Below, in pieces: positions 16,635 through 26,038 of a stretch of 64,000 bases of DNA (the stretch's first letter is position 1; every line of letters starts with the position of its first letter). The DNA is from Aquimonas sp044377145 (GTDB lineage: Bacteria > Pseudomonadota > Gammaproteobacteria > Xanthomonadales > Xanthomonadaceae), in the NCBI RefSeq assembly GCF_044377145.1, contig NZ_JBILJQ010000015.1, positions 18,305-82,304 of the forward strand, given 5' to 3'. The notes under the pieces were generated by a model that worked only from the letters and a program-made list of their open reading frames with translations, was not told the DNA's origin and made no database searches. A program made the translations under genes and the position numbers.

Positions 16635-18842
16635 ATGCGCAGCAATCTTCCGGTTACCGGCAAAGAGATCGAACTCGCCGAGGGCGAGATCATCGTTTCG
16701 CACACGGACACCAAGGGCAAGATCGCCTCGGTCAACCGCAGTTTCGTGCGCATCAGCGGCTTCACCGAAGCCGAGCTCATCGGTCAGCCGCACAACATCG
16801 TGCGTCACCCGGACATGCCCGAAGCCGCCTACAAGGACTTCTGGGACACCCTGAAGGCCGGTCGGCCCTGGGTCGGCATGGTCAAGAACCGCTGCAAGAA
16901 CGGCGACCACTACTGGGTTGAAGCGCACGCCACGCCGCTGTTCGATGGCGAAACCGTCACCGGCTACATGTCGGTGCGCAAGAAGCCCACCCGCGCCCAG
17001 ATCAATGAGGCCGAACGCGTCTACGCCAGCATGCGCACCGGCACTGCAGGGGGTTTGCGGCTGCGCTTTGGCGCAGTTGATCGCTCCAGCGCACTGCACC
17101 GACTCAATCCGCTGTGGCTGTTGAACCTGCGCAGCCGGTTGTACCTGTCTGCGGCGGGGGTGATCGCTTTCGGGCTGGCCCTGATCCTGCTGGACTCCAG
17201 CCCGCTGCGCTGGTGGCTGCTGGGTACGGCCGGGGTGTTTGCCCTCTATTCGGCCTGGTGGCTGGGTGAAGACATCAGCGGGCGCTTGCATCAGGCTGCC
17301 GCCGCCTTCCGCCGCATCGGCTCCGGCCATTACGACAGCCGGCTGCCGCTCGACCGCAACGACAGCATCGGCAGGGTGATGCTGGGGCTGCAGTCGATGC
17401 AGGTGCGGCTGGGATTTGAAGTGCAGGAGCAGCAGATCAAAGCGGCCGAAACCGCGCGCATCGTCGCTGCGCTGGAAACCGCTGACACCAACACCATGCT
17501 GGCCAATGCGGACTACACGATCATCTACACCAATGCCGCCCTGCGACGCATGTTCGACGCCGCCGAGTCAGATATCCGCAAGGTGCTTCCGCAGTTCCGC
17601 GCCAGCGAAGTGGTCGGCTCGAATATCGACATTTTCCACAAGGATCCGAGCCACCAGCGACGCATGCTGGACGCGCTCAAGCAGACCTATCGCACCCGCC
17701 TGGATCTTGGCGGACGCAAGCTCGATCTGGTGGTCACGCCGGTGTTCGCAACCGACGGCAGCCGGGTCGGTACGGTCACTGAATGGCGCGACCGCACTGC
17801 CGAGATCCTGATCGAGGACAACGTCGCTGCAGTTGTGGCTGCTGCCGCACGCGGCGACTTCAGCCAGCGCATTCCGCTGGAAGGCAAATCGGGCTTTGTG
17901 CGTAACGTGGCCGAATCGATCGACTCGCTGATGGACAGTACCGCCGGCAGCCTGCAAGCCGTGCGCACGGTGCTGCTGGCGCTGGCCGATGGCGACTTGA
18001 GCAAGCGCATCGAGGTGCCGCTGCAGGGCCTGTTCGACGAGATGAAGCAGGCCACCAACAGCACGGTGGCGCAGCTGGCCGAGATCGTGCGCGACATCCA
18101 GCAATCGGTCGACACCATCACCACCGCCGCCGGCGAGATTTCGTCCGGCAATCAGGATCTGTCGGTGCGCACCGAGCAACAGGCGGCCTCGCTGGAGGAA
18201 ACCGCCGCCAGCATGGAGGAACTGACCTCCACCGTGCGCGGCACTGCCGAGAATGCGCAGCAGGCCAATCGACTGGCGCAGACCGCCAGCAGCACCGCCG
18301 ACACCGGCGGCCATGCGGTGGAGCGCCTGGTCACCACCATGGGCGAAATCGATGCCCAGGGTCGGCGCATCGAGGACATCATCAGCACCATCGATGGCAT
18401 CGCCTTCCAGACCAATATCCTGGCGCTGAACGCGGCCGTCGAAGCCGCCCGCGCCGGCGAGCAGGGCCGCGGTTTTGCGGTGGTCGCCTCGGAAGTGCGC
18501 GCCTTGGCCCAGCGTTCGGCGACCGCCGCGCGTGAGATCAAGACGCTGATCGGCGAGTCGGTGCAGAAGTCCCGCGCCGGCGCGGCGTTGGCGCAAAGCG
18601 CGGGCGGCACCATGAAGGAAGTGCTGAGCTCGGTGCGCCGCGTCAGCGATCTGATGGCGGAAATCTCGACCTCGGCCGCCGAACAGAGTGAAGGCATCGA
18701 GCAAGTGAACACCACGGTGGTGCAGCTCGATGAGGGCACCCAGCAGAACGCCGCCCTGGTCGAGGAAGCCACCGCTGCTGCACGCGCGCTGGAAGACCAG
18801 GCCACCCAGCTGAAACAGTCGGTGCGTCGCTTCCGGCTGTAG
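16635..18842 (+). CDS. Aer-like PAS chemoreceptor
   Basis: A 735-residue chemoreceptor with a cytoplasmic N-terminal PAS domain (about residues 17-118; DTKGKIASVNRSFVRISGF, then NGDHYWVEAHATP) of the Aer energy/redox-sensor type. Two close hydrophobic segments (about 172-215) form a membrane hairpin with almost no periplasmic part. Then come HAMP, a second PAS-like domain (ANADYTIIYTNAALRRMF), another HAMP-like linker and the signalling domain. Aer PAS domains usually bind FAD; whether the flavin pocket is intact cannot be judged here. GGAGGG precedes the ATG. A hairpin terminator follows at 18897. Confidence 0.9.
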   Translation: MRSNLPVTGKEIELAEGEIIVSHTDTKGKIASVNRSFVRISGFTEAELIGQPHNIVRHPDMPEAAYKDFWDTLKAGRPWVGMVKNRCKNGDHYWVEAHATPLFDGETVTGYMSVRKKPTRAQINEAERVYASMRTGTAGGLRLRFGAVDRSSALHRLNPLWLLNLRSRLYLSAAGVIAFGLALILLDSSPLRWWLLGTAGVFALYSAWWLGEDISGRLHQAAAAFRRIGSGHYDSRLPLDRNDSIGRVMLGLQSMQVRLGFEVQEQQIKAAETARIVAALETADTNTMLANADYTIIYTNAALRRMFDAAESDIRKVLPQFRASEVVGSNIDIFHKDPSHQRRMLDALKQTYRTRLDLGGRKLDLVVTPVFATDGSRVGTVTEWRDRTAEILIEDNVAAVVAAAARGDFSQRIPLEGKSGFVRNVAESIDSLMDSTAGSLQAVRTVLLALADGDLSKRIEVPLQGLFDEMKQATNSTVAQLAEIVRDIQQSVDTITTAAGEISSGNQDLSVRTEQQAASLEETAASMEELTSTVRGTAENAQQANRLAQTASSTADTGGHAVERLVTTMGEIDAQGRRIEDIISTIDGIAFQTNILALNAAVEAARAGEQGRGFAVVASEVRALAQRSATAAREIKTLIGESVQKSRAGAALAQSAGGTMKEVLSSVRRVSDLMAEISTSAAEQSEGIEQVNTTVVQLDEGTQQNAALVEEATAAARALEDQATQLKQSVRRFRL

Positions 18843-18896
18843 GCGCGCGGACGCGGAGTCTCTTCGCAGGGTCGAACTCACTGATCTCTTCAAACA

Positions 18897-18918
18897 GACG
18901 GCCGCGCGAGCGGCCGTC
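18897..18918 (+). terminator. Hairpin terminator after the Aer-like receptor
   Basis: GACGGCCGC-GCGA-GCGGCCGTC forms a perfect 9-bp stem with a 4-base loop, followed on the + strand by GTTGTTTCTG. It lies 55 bases after the stop codon at 18842 and separates the receptor from the porin gene. The rest of the gap 18843-19159 holds only the AT-richer porin promoter region. Confidence 0.7.
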
Positions 18919-19072
18919 GTTGTTTCTGTGCGTTCGCTCCGGCTCGATGCGCACCGACTCAGCTCAAGGCGAGGGCGTTCCGCCGCTCTGAATCGCGTCT
19001 GCAGCCCCACCGCAGCGTCGCCACCCGAGACCATTGACCATCTATCACCTTTCATCGAGAAATTTGAGATTC

Positions 19073-19088
19073 GTCACAGAAATATCAC
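19073..19088 (+). promoter_or_regulatory. Possible PhoB-box-like repeat upstream of the porin
   Basis: GTCACAGAAATATCAC contains two TCAC elements whose starts are 11 bases apart (19074 and 19085), the spacing of Pho-box half-sites, in an unusually AT-rich stretch ending 71 bases before the porin ATG. The half-sites only partly match CTGTCAT, so this is weak. It was noted because the downstream gene belongs to the phosphate/polyphosphate-selective porin family. Confidence 0.25.
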
Positions 19089-19159
19089 TACATTTTCTTG
19101 TGAGCACGGCTTAGCACTTGCATGGGTGGATCGTCACCTACGAATTCCCCAGGCCCCCA

Positions 19160-20260
19160 ATGAAGCGTCGCCGCACTGCCCTGCTGCTGGCTGTCAGCAG
19201 CCTGCTGTCTGTCTCCCCTGTCTCCGCCCAAAGCCTGCTGCCCTCGGACTGGCAGCTCAGCCCGACCTTGAGCGCCAACTACGACTGGCTGCGCGTGGAC
19301 GAAGACAGCCGACCGCTCCCCGACAAAACAGATTTTCGCCGCGCGCGGTTGGGTTTGACCCTGCGCGGCGGCGAACGCTGGCAGGTGCGCGCCGAGCACG
19401 ATGTCGAGAACCGCACAGCGCCCGAACTGAGCCTGCAGGTATTCCTGCAGAACGGCCGCAGCCTGCGCTTCGGCCAGTTCAAGCATCCTTTTCTGCTGGA
19501 TGACGTCATCAACGAGAGGCAGACCCCGCTGATGGAGCAATCGCTGGCGACCGCCTATGCGATCAGCCGCCGGATCGGCGCCGATTTCGGTCAGGTCGGC
19601 GCGGACTACAGCTTCAACGTGTCGGTGTTCGGCAAGCGTCTGGACGGCCTGCTCGAAGGCGTGGGCCTCGCAACCCGCTACAGCCGCGTGGCCAAGCGCT
19701 GGGACGAGGGCCTGCTGCATCTGGGCGGCTCGCTGGCGCTGGACAACCCGCGCAACGACAGCGCGCGTTTCTCGACCCGTCCGGAGGCCGGTATCGCCAC
19801 GCGCTCGCTGGTCGACACTGGCGTGTTTGTCGACGTGGACCAGAACCTGCGCGTTGCGGCCGAAGCCCTGGTGCTGCATGGCCCATGGTCACTGCAGGCC
19901 GAGCATGTGGTTGGCCGCAGCAGCCGCGAAATCCTGCCTGACTTCAATTCCGACGCGAGCTATGTGCTGGCGAGCTGGTCGCCGAGCGGACACGCGCGCA
20001 GCTACAAGAACGGCGTGGTCGGCGCGCCCAAGGCCGGCGAGAACGAGCGGCCATGGGAACTGTTTGTGCGCTACAGCCGGATCGATCTCGACGACGGCCC
20101 GGTGCTGGGCGGCCAGCAGCGCGACTGGGCGCTCGGTGCCACCTGGTACGTGCATCCGAATGTTCGGCTGATGGCCAATCACATCAATGTGCGCAGCACG
20201 CGACGCGGCATCAGCGACGACCCCTCGCTGTTCCAGTTCCGCATCCAGCTGAGCTACTGA
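19160..20260 (+). CDS. OprO/OprP-family outer-membrane porin
   Basis: A 366-residue protein with a Sec signal peptide (MKRRRTALLLAVSSLLSVSP, cleavage after VSAQ or nearby) and a beta-barrel of the phosphate-selective porin O/P family: DFRRARLGLTLRGG near the start, RFGQFKHPFLLDD, and a C-terminal strand ending in aromatic Tyr (FQFRIQLSY). Such porins form trimeric channels, some selective for phosphate, pyrophosphate or polyphosphate. ATG 19160 gives a proper signal peptide; an in-frame ATG 42 bases upstream would prefix it with unlikely residues. It sits between chemoreceptor genes, and the next receptor gene starts 46 bases downstream, so the two are probably co-transcribed. Confidence 0.85.
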   Translation: MKRRRTALLLAVSSLLSVSPVSAQSLLPSDWQLSPTLSANYDWLRVDEDSRPLPDKTDFRRARLGLTLRGGERWQVRAEHDVENRTAPELSLQVFLQNGRSLRFGQFKHPFLLDDVINERQTPLMEQSLATAYAISRRIGADFGQVGADYSFNVSVFGKRLDGLLEGVGLATRYSRVAKRWDEGLLHLGGSLALDNPRNDSARFSTRPEAGIATRSLVDTGVFVDVDQNLRVAAEALVLHGPWSLQAEHVVGRSSREILPDFNSDASYVLASWSPSGHARSYKNGVVGAPKAGENERPWELFVRYSRIDLDDGPVLGGQQRDWALGATWYVHPNVRLMANHINVRSTRRGISDDPSLFQFRIQLSY

Positions 20261-20306
20261 GCCGGCGGCTTCGCCGTCGCTTGCCCCCGTCTTCAGGAGC
20301 TCCAAA

Positions 20307-22397
20307 ATGCAATGGTTCAGAGATCTGCAAATCGGCCGCAAACTCGGCCTGGCTTTCACCGCCATCACCCTGCTGGCGCTTATCCTCGGCCTGTTCGCGA
20401 TGTACGAGCTGCGCAACAGCCAGGCCCTGGTGCGCAACATCACCACCGAATCGATGCCGGCGTAGCGCTACCTGCTTGAGCTGCGCGGCATCCTCGGCGA
20501 ATACCGCACATTCGAAGTGGCTCAGCTCGGCTACCAGGGCCAGGCGGCCGAGCTGGCCGACTACCGTCAACGCGTGACCGGGCTGCGCGGCGACTTCGAT
20601 ACCGCCACCGCCAACTATTCGGCGCTGATCGCGTCCGACGCCGAGCGCGCCCTGTTCGAAGGCATGCGCACGGGCGGCGAAACCTACTTCGCAGCGGGCG
20701 TCCAGATGGCGACCGCCATCGATGCCGATGACTTCGATACCGCGCGTGCGCTGTCGAGCGATGTCGCCCGACCGGCGCGGCGTGCGTTGATGGAAGAGAT
20801 CAAGAAGCTGATCGACGAGCGCGGCAGCCAGCTGGCTGTGCAGGTCAGCGCCTCCGAGGCCGAATTCGCCGCCACCCTGACCCAGCTCGGCATTGGGCTC
20901 GGTGTCGTGGTGGTCCTGGCCGCAATGTTCGGCTGGACCATTACCCGCTCGATCACCAAGCCGCTCGAACAGGCCACACGGGTCGCCGAAGGTGTGGCCC
21001 GCGGCCGCTTCGATCAGCGGATCGAGGCCAGCAATCGCGACGAGGCCGGGCGCCTGCTGCGCGCCATGGGCGACATGCAGACCCAGATCAACAGCGTGCG
21101 CGATGCCCAGCGCGTGCTGGCCGATCAGCATGCCGCCGGCATGCTGGATGAGCGCATCGACGGCAGCCGCTTCGCCGGCGACTTCGCGCGCATGGTCGAG
21201 GAGGTCAACGGCGTGGTCGACGGCCACGTACGCGTGCAGATGCGCATGGCCGAGGTGATGCATCACTACACGCAGGGCGATCTCAAGCCCGACATGGACC
21301 GCCTGCCCGGCCGCCAGGCACAGATCTCCGAGGCGATGGACACGGTCAAGCGGCGCTTGGGCGAAATCAATGCCTCGATCCGCGAGCTGGCCTCGGCCGC
21401 CGCGCGCGGCGATTTCTCGGTGCGCGGCGATGCCAGTCGCTTCGAGCACGATTTCCACGCGATGGTGCAGGGCCTGAACACCCTGATGGAAACCAGCGAC
21501 ACCCAGCTGGCATCGGTGTCGCGCCTGCTGCAGGGCCTGGCCCAGGGCGACCTGACCCAGCGCATGCAGGGCAAGGCCGAAGGCGTGTTCGCGCGCATTC
21601 GCGACGATGCCAACAAGATGGTCGACCAGTTGCGCTCGATCATCGGCGCGATTGCCGACTCCTCCGGCACCGTGCGCTCCGCCGCCGCCGAGATCGCTGC
21701 CGGCAATGCCGACCTGTCGGCGCGCACCGAGCAGCAGGCGGCCTCGCTGGAGGAAACCGCGGCCAGCATGGAAGAACTCACCTCGACCGTGCGCGGCAAC
21801 GCCGAGAACGCACGCTCGGCCAATCAGCTCGCAATCGGTGCTGCCGATGTCGCCGAGCGCGGCGGCAGTGTGGTGACCCGGGTGGTCTCGACCATGGGCG
21901 AGATCAACGCGCAGTCGCGCAAGATCGAAGACATCATCGGCGTGATCGATGGCATCGCCTTCCAGACCAATATTCTGGCGCTGAACGCTGCGGTCGAGGC
22001 GGCCCGCGCCGGCGAACAGGGCCGCGGTTTCGCCGTGGTCGCCAGTGAAGTCCGTTCACTTGCGCAACGTTCGGCCAGCGCCGCGCGTGAGATCAAGAGC
22101 CTGATCTCGAACACCGTGGCGAAGGTCGAGAGCGGCAGCAAACTGGTCGACTCCGCCGGCAGCACGATGGCCGAGATTCTGGCTTCGGTGAAGCGCGTCA
22201 CCGACATCATGGGCGAGATCAGCGCGGCCTCGGCCGAGCAGTCCAGCGGCATCGAGCAGGTCAGCGCCACCATCACCCACATGGACGAGGCGACCCAGCA
22301 GAACGCCGCCCTGGTCGAAGAGGCCTCGGCTTCAGCGCACGCGCTGGAGGAACAGGCGGGCAAGCTGGCGGCCAACGTGTCGCGCTTCAGGCTTTGA
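20307..22397 (+). pseudogene. Chemoreceptor gene interrupted by an in-frame amber codon
   Basis: Reading from ATG 20307 gives MQWFRDLQIGRKLGLAFTAI, a first membrane helix and the start of a four-helix-bundle (4HB) sensor, then TAG at 20463-20465 (codon 53). The same frame then continues without a further stop to 22397 through the rest of the 4HB domain, a second membrane helix (LGIGLGVVVVLAAMFGWTIT), HAMP repeats and a complete signalling domain like its neighbours. Without the stop it would be a 696-residue receptor. GTG 20517 could restart translation but would lose helix 1. Explanations are a recent nonsense mutation, a sequencing error or suppression. The remaining codons look normal, so the change must be recent. 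Confidence 0.85.
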
Positions 22398-23160
22398 GGG
22401 CTGGGAGTGGAAAATCGGGAATGGGGAATCGTTCAAGACGCGACTCGAGTCCTGCAGTCCGGGCTCCGTCTGCGTGTGCGTCTTTTCAAGCTGAGCTTGA
22501 TGGGACTGGCGCACGGTTGATGCCGCCAGCCACCGGGCGTGACGCGGGCCTTGGGCTGGAGCCGAAGCTCAAGGACTCGCCGGCAGGCGGAACTCGCCGC
22601 GCAGTGGCTGCAGTTTCTGCACGTCGAACAGCTGCATCGGCGTTCGGGCCAGTCGGCTCCGACGCCCATGCGCAGCCTTTTTCAGCCGGCTTGAAACTTC
22701 CATCCGGGCGAACGGACCAGCCTCACCCGCAGGCACCCGCAGCAGGCGCACACCCAACAGGCCGCGGCGCAGCGGGAACGCGGCATGCGCCAGCCGGCGG
22801 CGGTCACACCCCAGCGAGGGCAGCACGCCGACGTCCAGGCTGCGGTTGATCAGCGAGCGCTGGATCCGGCGCTGGTTCCTGCCGATCAGCGGCACAAGGG
22901 TGCTGGGCGCACCCGCGGCAGTCAGCGCCGCAGCCTGCAGTTCGACGGCAAAACTCTAGCGGCGGTCATCCGCGCTTTCACCGGCGCTGACCCGCAGGCT
23001 GCGATGGGTTTCCGGCGGCACAGCGGCCGGCAGCTGCGCGGACGCCAATCCGTCGGCGGCGCCACTCAACCACTGCAAACACCGGCGTCGCTGCGCGCGC
23101 AATCTCCAGGCGAGCCTGGGCCGTACGCAGGGTTCACGGGCCTGACGATATCCGGGCCTG
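22398..23160. other. 763-bp gap with a GGGAATC repeat and a possible gene remnant
   Basis: After the receptor stop there is a short GGGAATGGGGAATC repeat (22412-22430). On the - strand an open stretch from 22955 to 22569 (frame closed upstream by TAG at 22956-22958) has codons with mostly G/C third positions and basic segments such as RRIQRSLINRSLDVGVLPSL and MQLFDVQKLQPLRGEF. I recognise no family. It could be the remnant of a gene downstream of the EAL protein, or chance in GC-rich DNA. No RNA gene or mobile element is seen. Confidence 0.3.
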
Positions 23161-25311
23161 TCAGGCAATCGAGCTCGCATCATGCTGCGCCAGCCGGGCA
23201 CCGAGACGTTCGGCGGTTTCCGGCCGTGCCAACAGAAAGCCCTGGAAACGGTCGCAGCCCAACAGTCGCAAGTGCTCGTACTGGGGCTGCGTCTCCACGC
23301 CTTCGGCGGTGACCTGCAGGCCGAAGTGGCGGGCGATGTCGATGACCGAACCGATCACCGCGTCGCCACCGGCCGGGGTGCCCATCGCCGCGACGAAGCT
23401 GCGATCGATCTTCAGGCCAGCGACCGGCAAACGGCCGAGGTAGGACAGCGATGAAAAGCCGGTGCCGAAGTCATCGATCAGGCTGCGCACGCCGGCATCG
23501 CGCAGCCGCGCGAACATCGCCGAGCAGCCGTCGAGATCGCCCATCAGCACACTCTCTGTGATCTCCAGACTGAGCTGCTGCGGCGGCACGCCGTGCCGCG
23601 CCAGGCTTGCCAGCACCACGCCTTCGAACTCGGCCAGCACCAGCTGACCGGCGCTGACATTCACCGCCATGGATGCGTCGTCCGGCCACAGCCCTGCGTC
23701 CCGCCAGCGGGCGACTTGTGCCAAGGCCATGTCCAGCACCAGCTGGCCCAGCTCACCGATCAGACCGATCGATTCGCTCAAGGCAACGAACTCCTGCGGC
23801 GGCACCGGCCCGAACTCCGGATGCTGCCAGCGCACCAGCGCCTCGGCGGACCGCAAGCGGCCCTCACTGTCAAAAATCGGCTGATAGACCAGGCTGAGCG
23901 AGGCGTCGTCCAACGCACGCCGCAGGTCAGCCTGCAGCCGGTGGCGGCGCTCGGTGCTGTTGCAGATCTCGTCGCTGTAGAGGCGCCAGCAGCGGCCGCC
24001 TTCAGCCTTGGCCAGCGCCAGCGCCGCCTCGCCGAGTCGAATAAGGCTGTCGGACGCTTCGGCCTGCGCGGGATACTGCACCGCGCCGATGCTGATGCTC
24101 AGTCGCACCACCTGCGCCTGCACGCTCAGGGGCGCCGCGAACGCAGCCTGCAGGCGATCAAGGCACGCACCGATCGACACCGGCGAGGCCTGCTCGGCGC
24201 ACACCAGCAGCCCGAACCGATCGCCGCCCAGCCGCGCCAGCGGAACGTCACCATCGGCACTTGCGCGCAACCGGCTCACCGCCTCGCGCAGCAGGGCATC
24301 GCCGAAGCGATGGCCCAGCGCATCGTTGACCCGCTTGAATCGATCGATGTCGATGAACGCGACCCAGCCCGCGCCCGCTGGCGACGCTGAGCCGGCACCC
24401 AGCGCCGTATCCAGCGCCTCCAGAAAGGCCAGCCGATTGGGCAACCCGGACAGCGCATCGTGGCGCGCCAAAAACCGCGCCTGCGCCTCGGCCTGCTCGC
24501 GCGCCAGCACGTCGCGCTGCAAAGCTTCGTTGCCAGACTGCAGTGCGCGGTAACTGTCGGCCAGGCCCGAGCGCATGCTTTCGAGGGCGCCGATCACCGC
24601 GTCGATCTCATCGCCTTGGGCTTTGGCGACATCGCGCACGGCAAACGAGACATCGACTGCGCCAGGCGAGTAACCACTGGCGCGCGCGGCCAGCTGACGC
24701 AGGTCGCGGATCACCAGCCGCTGCACCAGCCACAGCAGCAGCACGCAGACGATCAGCAGCAAAGCCGCCTGCACCAGAACATTCTGCAGTGCACGCTGCA
24801 GCAGCCGTGCATCGCGCGCTTCGAGATCGAAGCCTACCCGCAATACGCCCAGGTCTTCGGTGGGGTCGCCGACCCGCGCGATTGCGGGCGGCCGCAGCGG
24901 AAACTCGACGCTGAGTACCGGGCGATGATCAACCCGACCTGCCTGTACCCAAGGCGTGCTCGCTTCGGCCTCCGGCAGTTCAAGCACGCTGACCCACGCC
25001 ACTCCACTCTGACGCGCGATGCCATCGATCTGCAGCTGCGCCTGCGCCACGTCCAGCGCCCATAGACTCAAGGCAATGCTGTCGGAGTAGGCCGCAGAAA
25101 TCTCCTTCGCGTGGGCATCGATCGAGGCGTTCTCGCGCCCGTATTCCCACCACAGCAGCAGCCCGGTGAGCAGCAGCAAGGTCACCAATCCGAAGGCCAG
25201 CACACGGCTCGCCAACAACCGCCCCAGGCTGCGCCGGCGCTTGGGCGCATGGGCTGCTGGAGCACTCTCCGGGCTCGGCCTGTCTGGCTTGCCGCTGTTC
25301 AATCGGATCAA
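23161..25311 (-). CDS. GGDEF-EAL membrane protein, probable c-di-GMP phosphodiesterase
   Basis: A 716-residue protein. An N-terminal membrane helix (about 35-55), a periplasmic domain of about 125 residues (IDAHAKEISAAYSDSIALSL), a second helix (about 180-205) and HAMP precede the GGDEF domain. Its active-site motif is LGGDRF (about residue 361), not GG(D/E)EF, so cyclase activity is unlikely. The EAL domain looks intact: SAEALVRW, NVSAGQL, LEITESVLM, IDDFGTGFSSLSYL, LKIDRSF, AEGVET. It should therefore hydrolyse c-di-GMP, with the GGDEF half perhaps binding GTP. The only in-frame start at this place is TTG (25311). It is transcribed against the surrounding chemotaxis genes. Confidence 0.9.
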   Translation of the reverse strand: MIRLNSGKPDRPSPESAPAAHAPKRRRSLGRLLASRVLAFGLVTLLLLTGLLLWWEYGRENASIDAHAKEISAAYSDSIALSLWALDVAQAQLQIDGIARQSGVAWVSVLELPEAEASTPWVQAGRVDHRPVLSVEFPLRPPAIARVGDPTEDLGVLRVGFDLEARDARLLQRALQNVLVQAALLLIVCVLLLWLVQRLVIRDLRQLAARASGYSPGAVDVSFAVRDVAKAQGDEIDAVIGALESMRSGLADSYRALQSGNEALQRDVLAREQAEAQARFLARHDALSGLPNRLAFLEALDTALGAGSASPAGAGWVAFIDIDRFKRVNDALGHRFGDALLREAVSRLRASADGDVPLARLGGDRFGLLVCAEQASPVSIGACLDRLQAAFAAPLSVQAQVVRLSISIGAVQYPAQAEASDSLIRLGEAALALAKAEGGRCWRLYSDEICNSTERRHRLQADLRRALDDASLSLVYQPIFDSEGRLRSAEALVRWQHPEFGPVPPQEFVALSESIGLIGELGQLVLDMALAQVARWRDAGLWPDDASMAVNVSAGQLVLAEFEGVVLASLARHGVPPQQLSLEITESVLMGDLDGCSAMFARLRDAGVRSLIDDFGTGFSSLSYLGRLPVAGLKIDRSFVAAMGTPAGGDAVIGSVIDIARHFGLQVTAEGVETQPQYEHLRLLGCDRFQGFLLARPETAERLGARLAQHDASSIA

Positions 25312-25483
25312 ACCTCATCACTCGGCTGGGCGTGCCGGCGGCAGCGCAGTCTGCTGCAAAGTGTGGACCAGCCGAAAGCTCCAGCCCGGCACGCGTGCCC
25401 TCCTATCGCGGCGCTTGTCCGGCGCTGTGCCCGGCACACCGCTTGCTTGATCAGCGCCATCATCGCCCTACCGCGGAGCCTCC

Positions 25484-25996
25484 ATGTCTTTCGCCCTGTC
25501 CGGCCCCAAGCGTTCCGCCTCTGCCCGCGCCGCCGATGCGGCCAACGTGGTGCAGCAGGAGTTCCTGACCTTCCGCCTCGGCAGCCAGGAGTTCGGCGTC
25601 GACATCCTGAAAGTGCAGGAGATCCGCGGCTACGAAAACGTCACCCGCATTCCTGACACGCCCGACTACATCAAGGGCGTCATCAATCTGCGCGGCGCCG
25701 TGGTGCCGGTGGTCGACATGCGGCTGAAGTTCCGCCTCGCCGCCGAGTACGACGCCTTTACCGTGATGATCGTGCTCAACATGGCCACCACGGTGGTCGG
25801 CATCGTGGTTGACAGCGTGTCCGACGTCACCCCTTTCACCCAGGACCAGATCAAGGCCCCGCCGGAGTTCGGCAAGGGCGTCGACGCGCGCTTTCTGACC
25901 GGCATCGGCATGGCCACCGAACGCATGGTGCTGCTGCTCGATATTGACGAAATGCTGAAAGCCGAAGCACTCAGCCTCGTTGCCGCAACGGCTTGA
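25484..25996 (+). CDS. cheW: CheW coupling protein (second copy)
   Basis: A 170-residue CheW with a 22-residue basic/Ala N-terminal extension before FLTFRLGSQEFGVDILKVQE, followed by GVINLRGAVVPVVDMRLKF and VVGIVVDSVSDV. It is closely similar to the CheW at 16008. It is divergent from the EAL gene (172 bases between starts) and precedes a receptor gene by 42 bases, mirroring the cheW-receptor order of the first copy. Confidence 0.95.
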   Translation: MSFALSGPKRSASARAADAANVVQQEFLTFRLGSQEFGVDILKVQEIRGYENVTRIPDTPDYIKGVINLRGAVVPVVDMRLKFRLAAEYDAFTVMIVLNMATTVVGIVVDSVSDVTPFTQDQIKAPPEFGKGVDARFLTGIGMATERMVLLLDIDEMLKAEALSLVAATA

Positions 25997-26038
25997 TCCA
26001 GCGCCGGCCGGCGCATCCCACGCTGCGGAGTCGAAGCA

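Noticed and set aside
20463..20465. The amber codon as pyrrolysine or programmed recoding
   Set aside because: No pyrrolysine genes or stimulatory structure are visible; a nonsense mutation or sequencing error is simpler.
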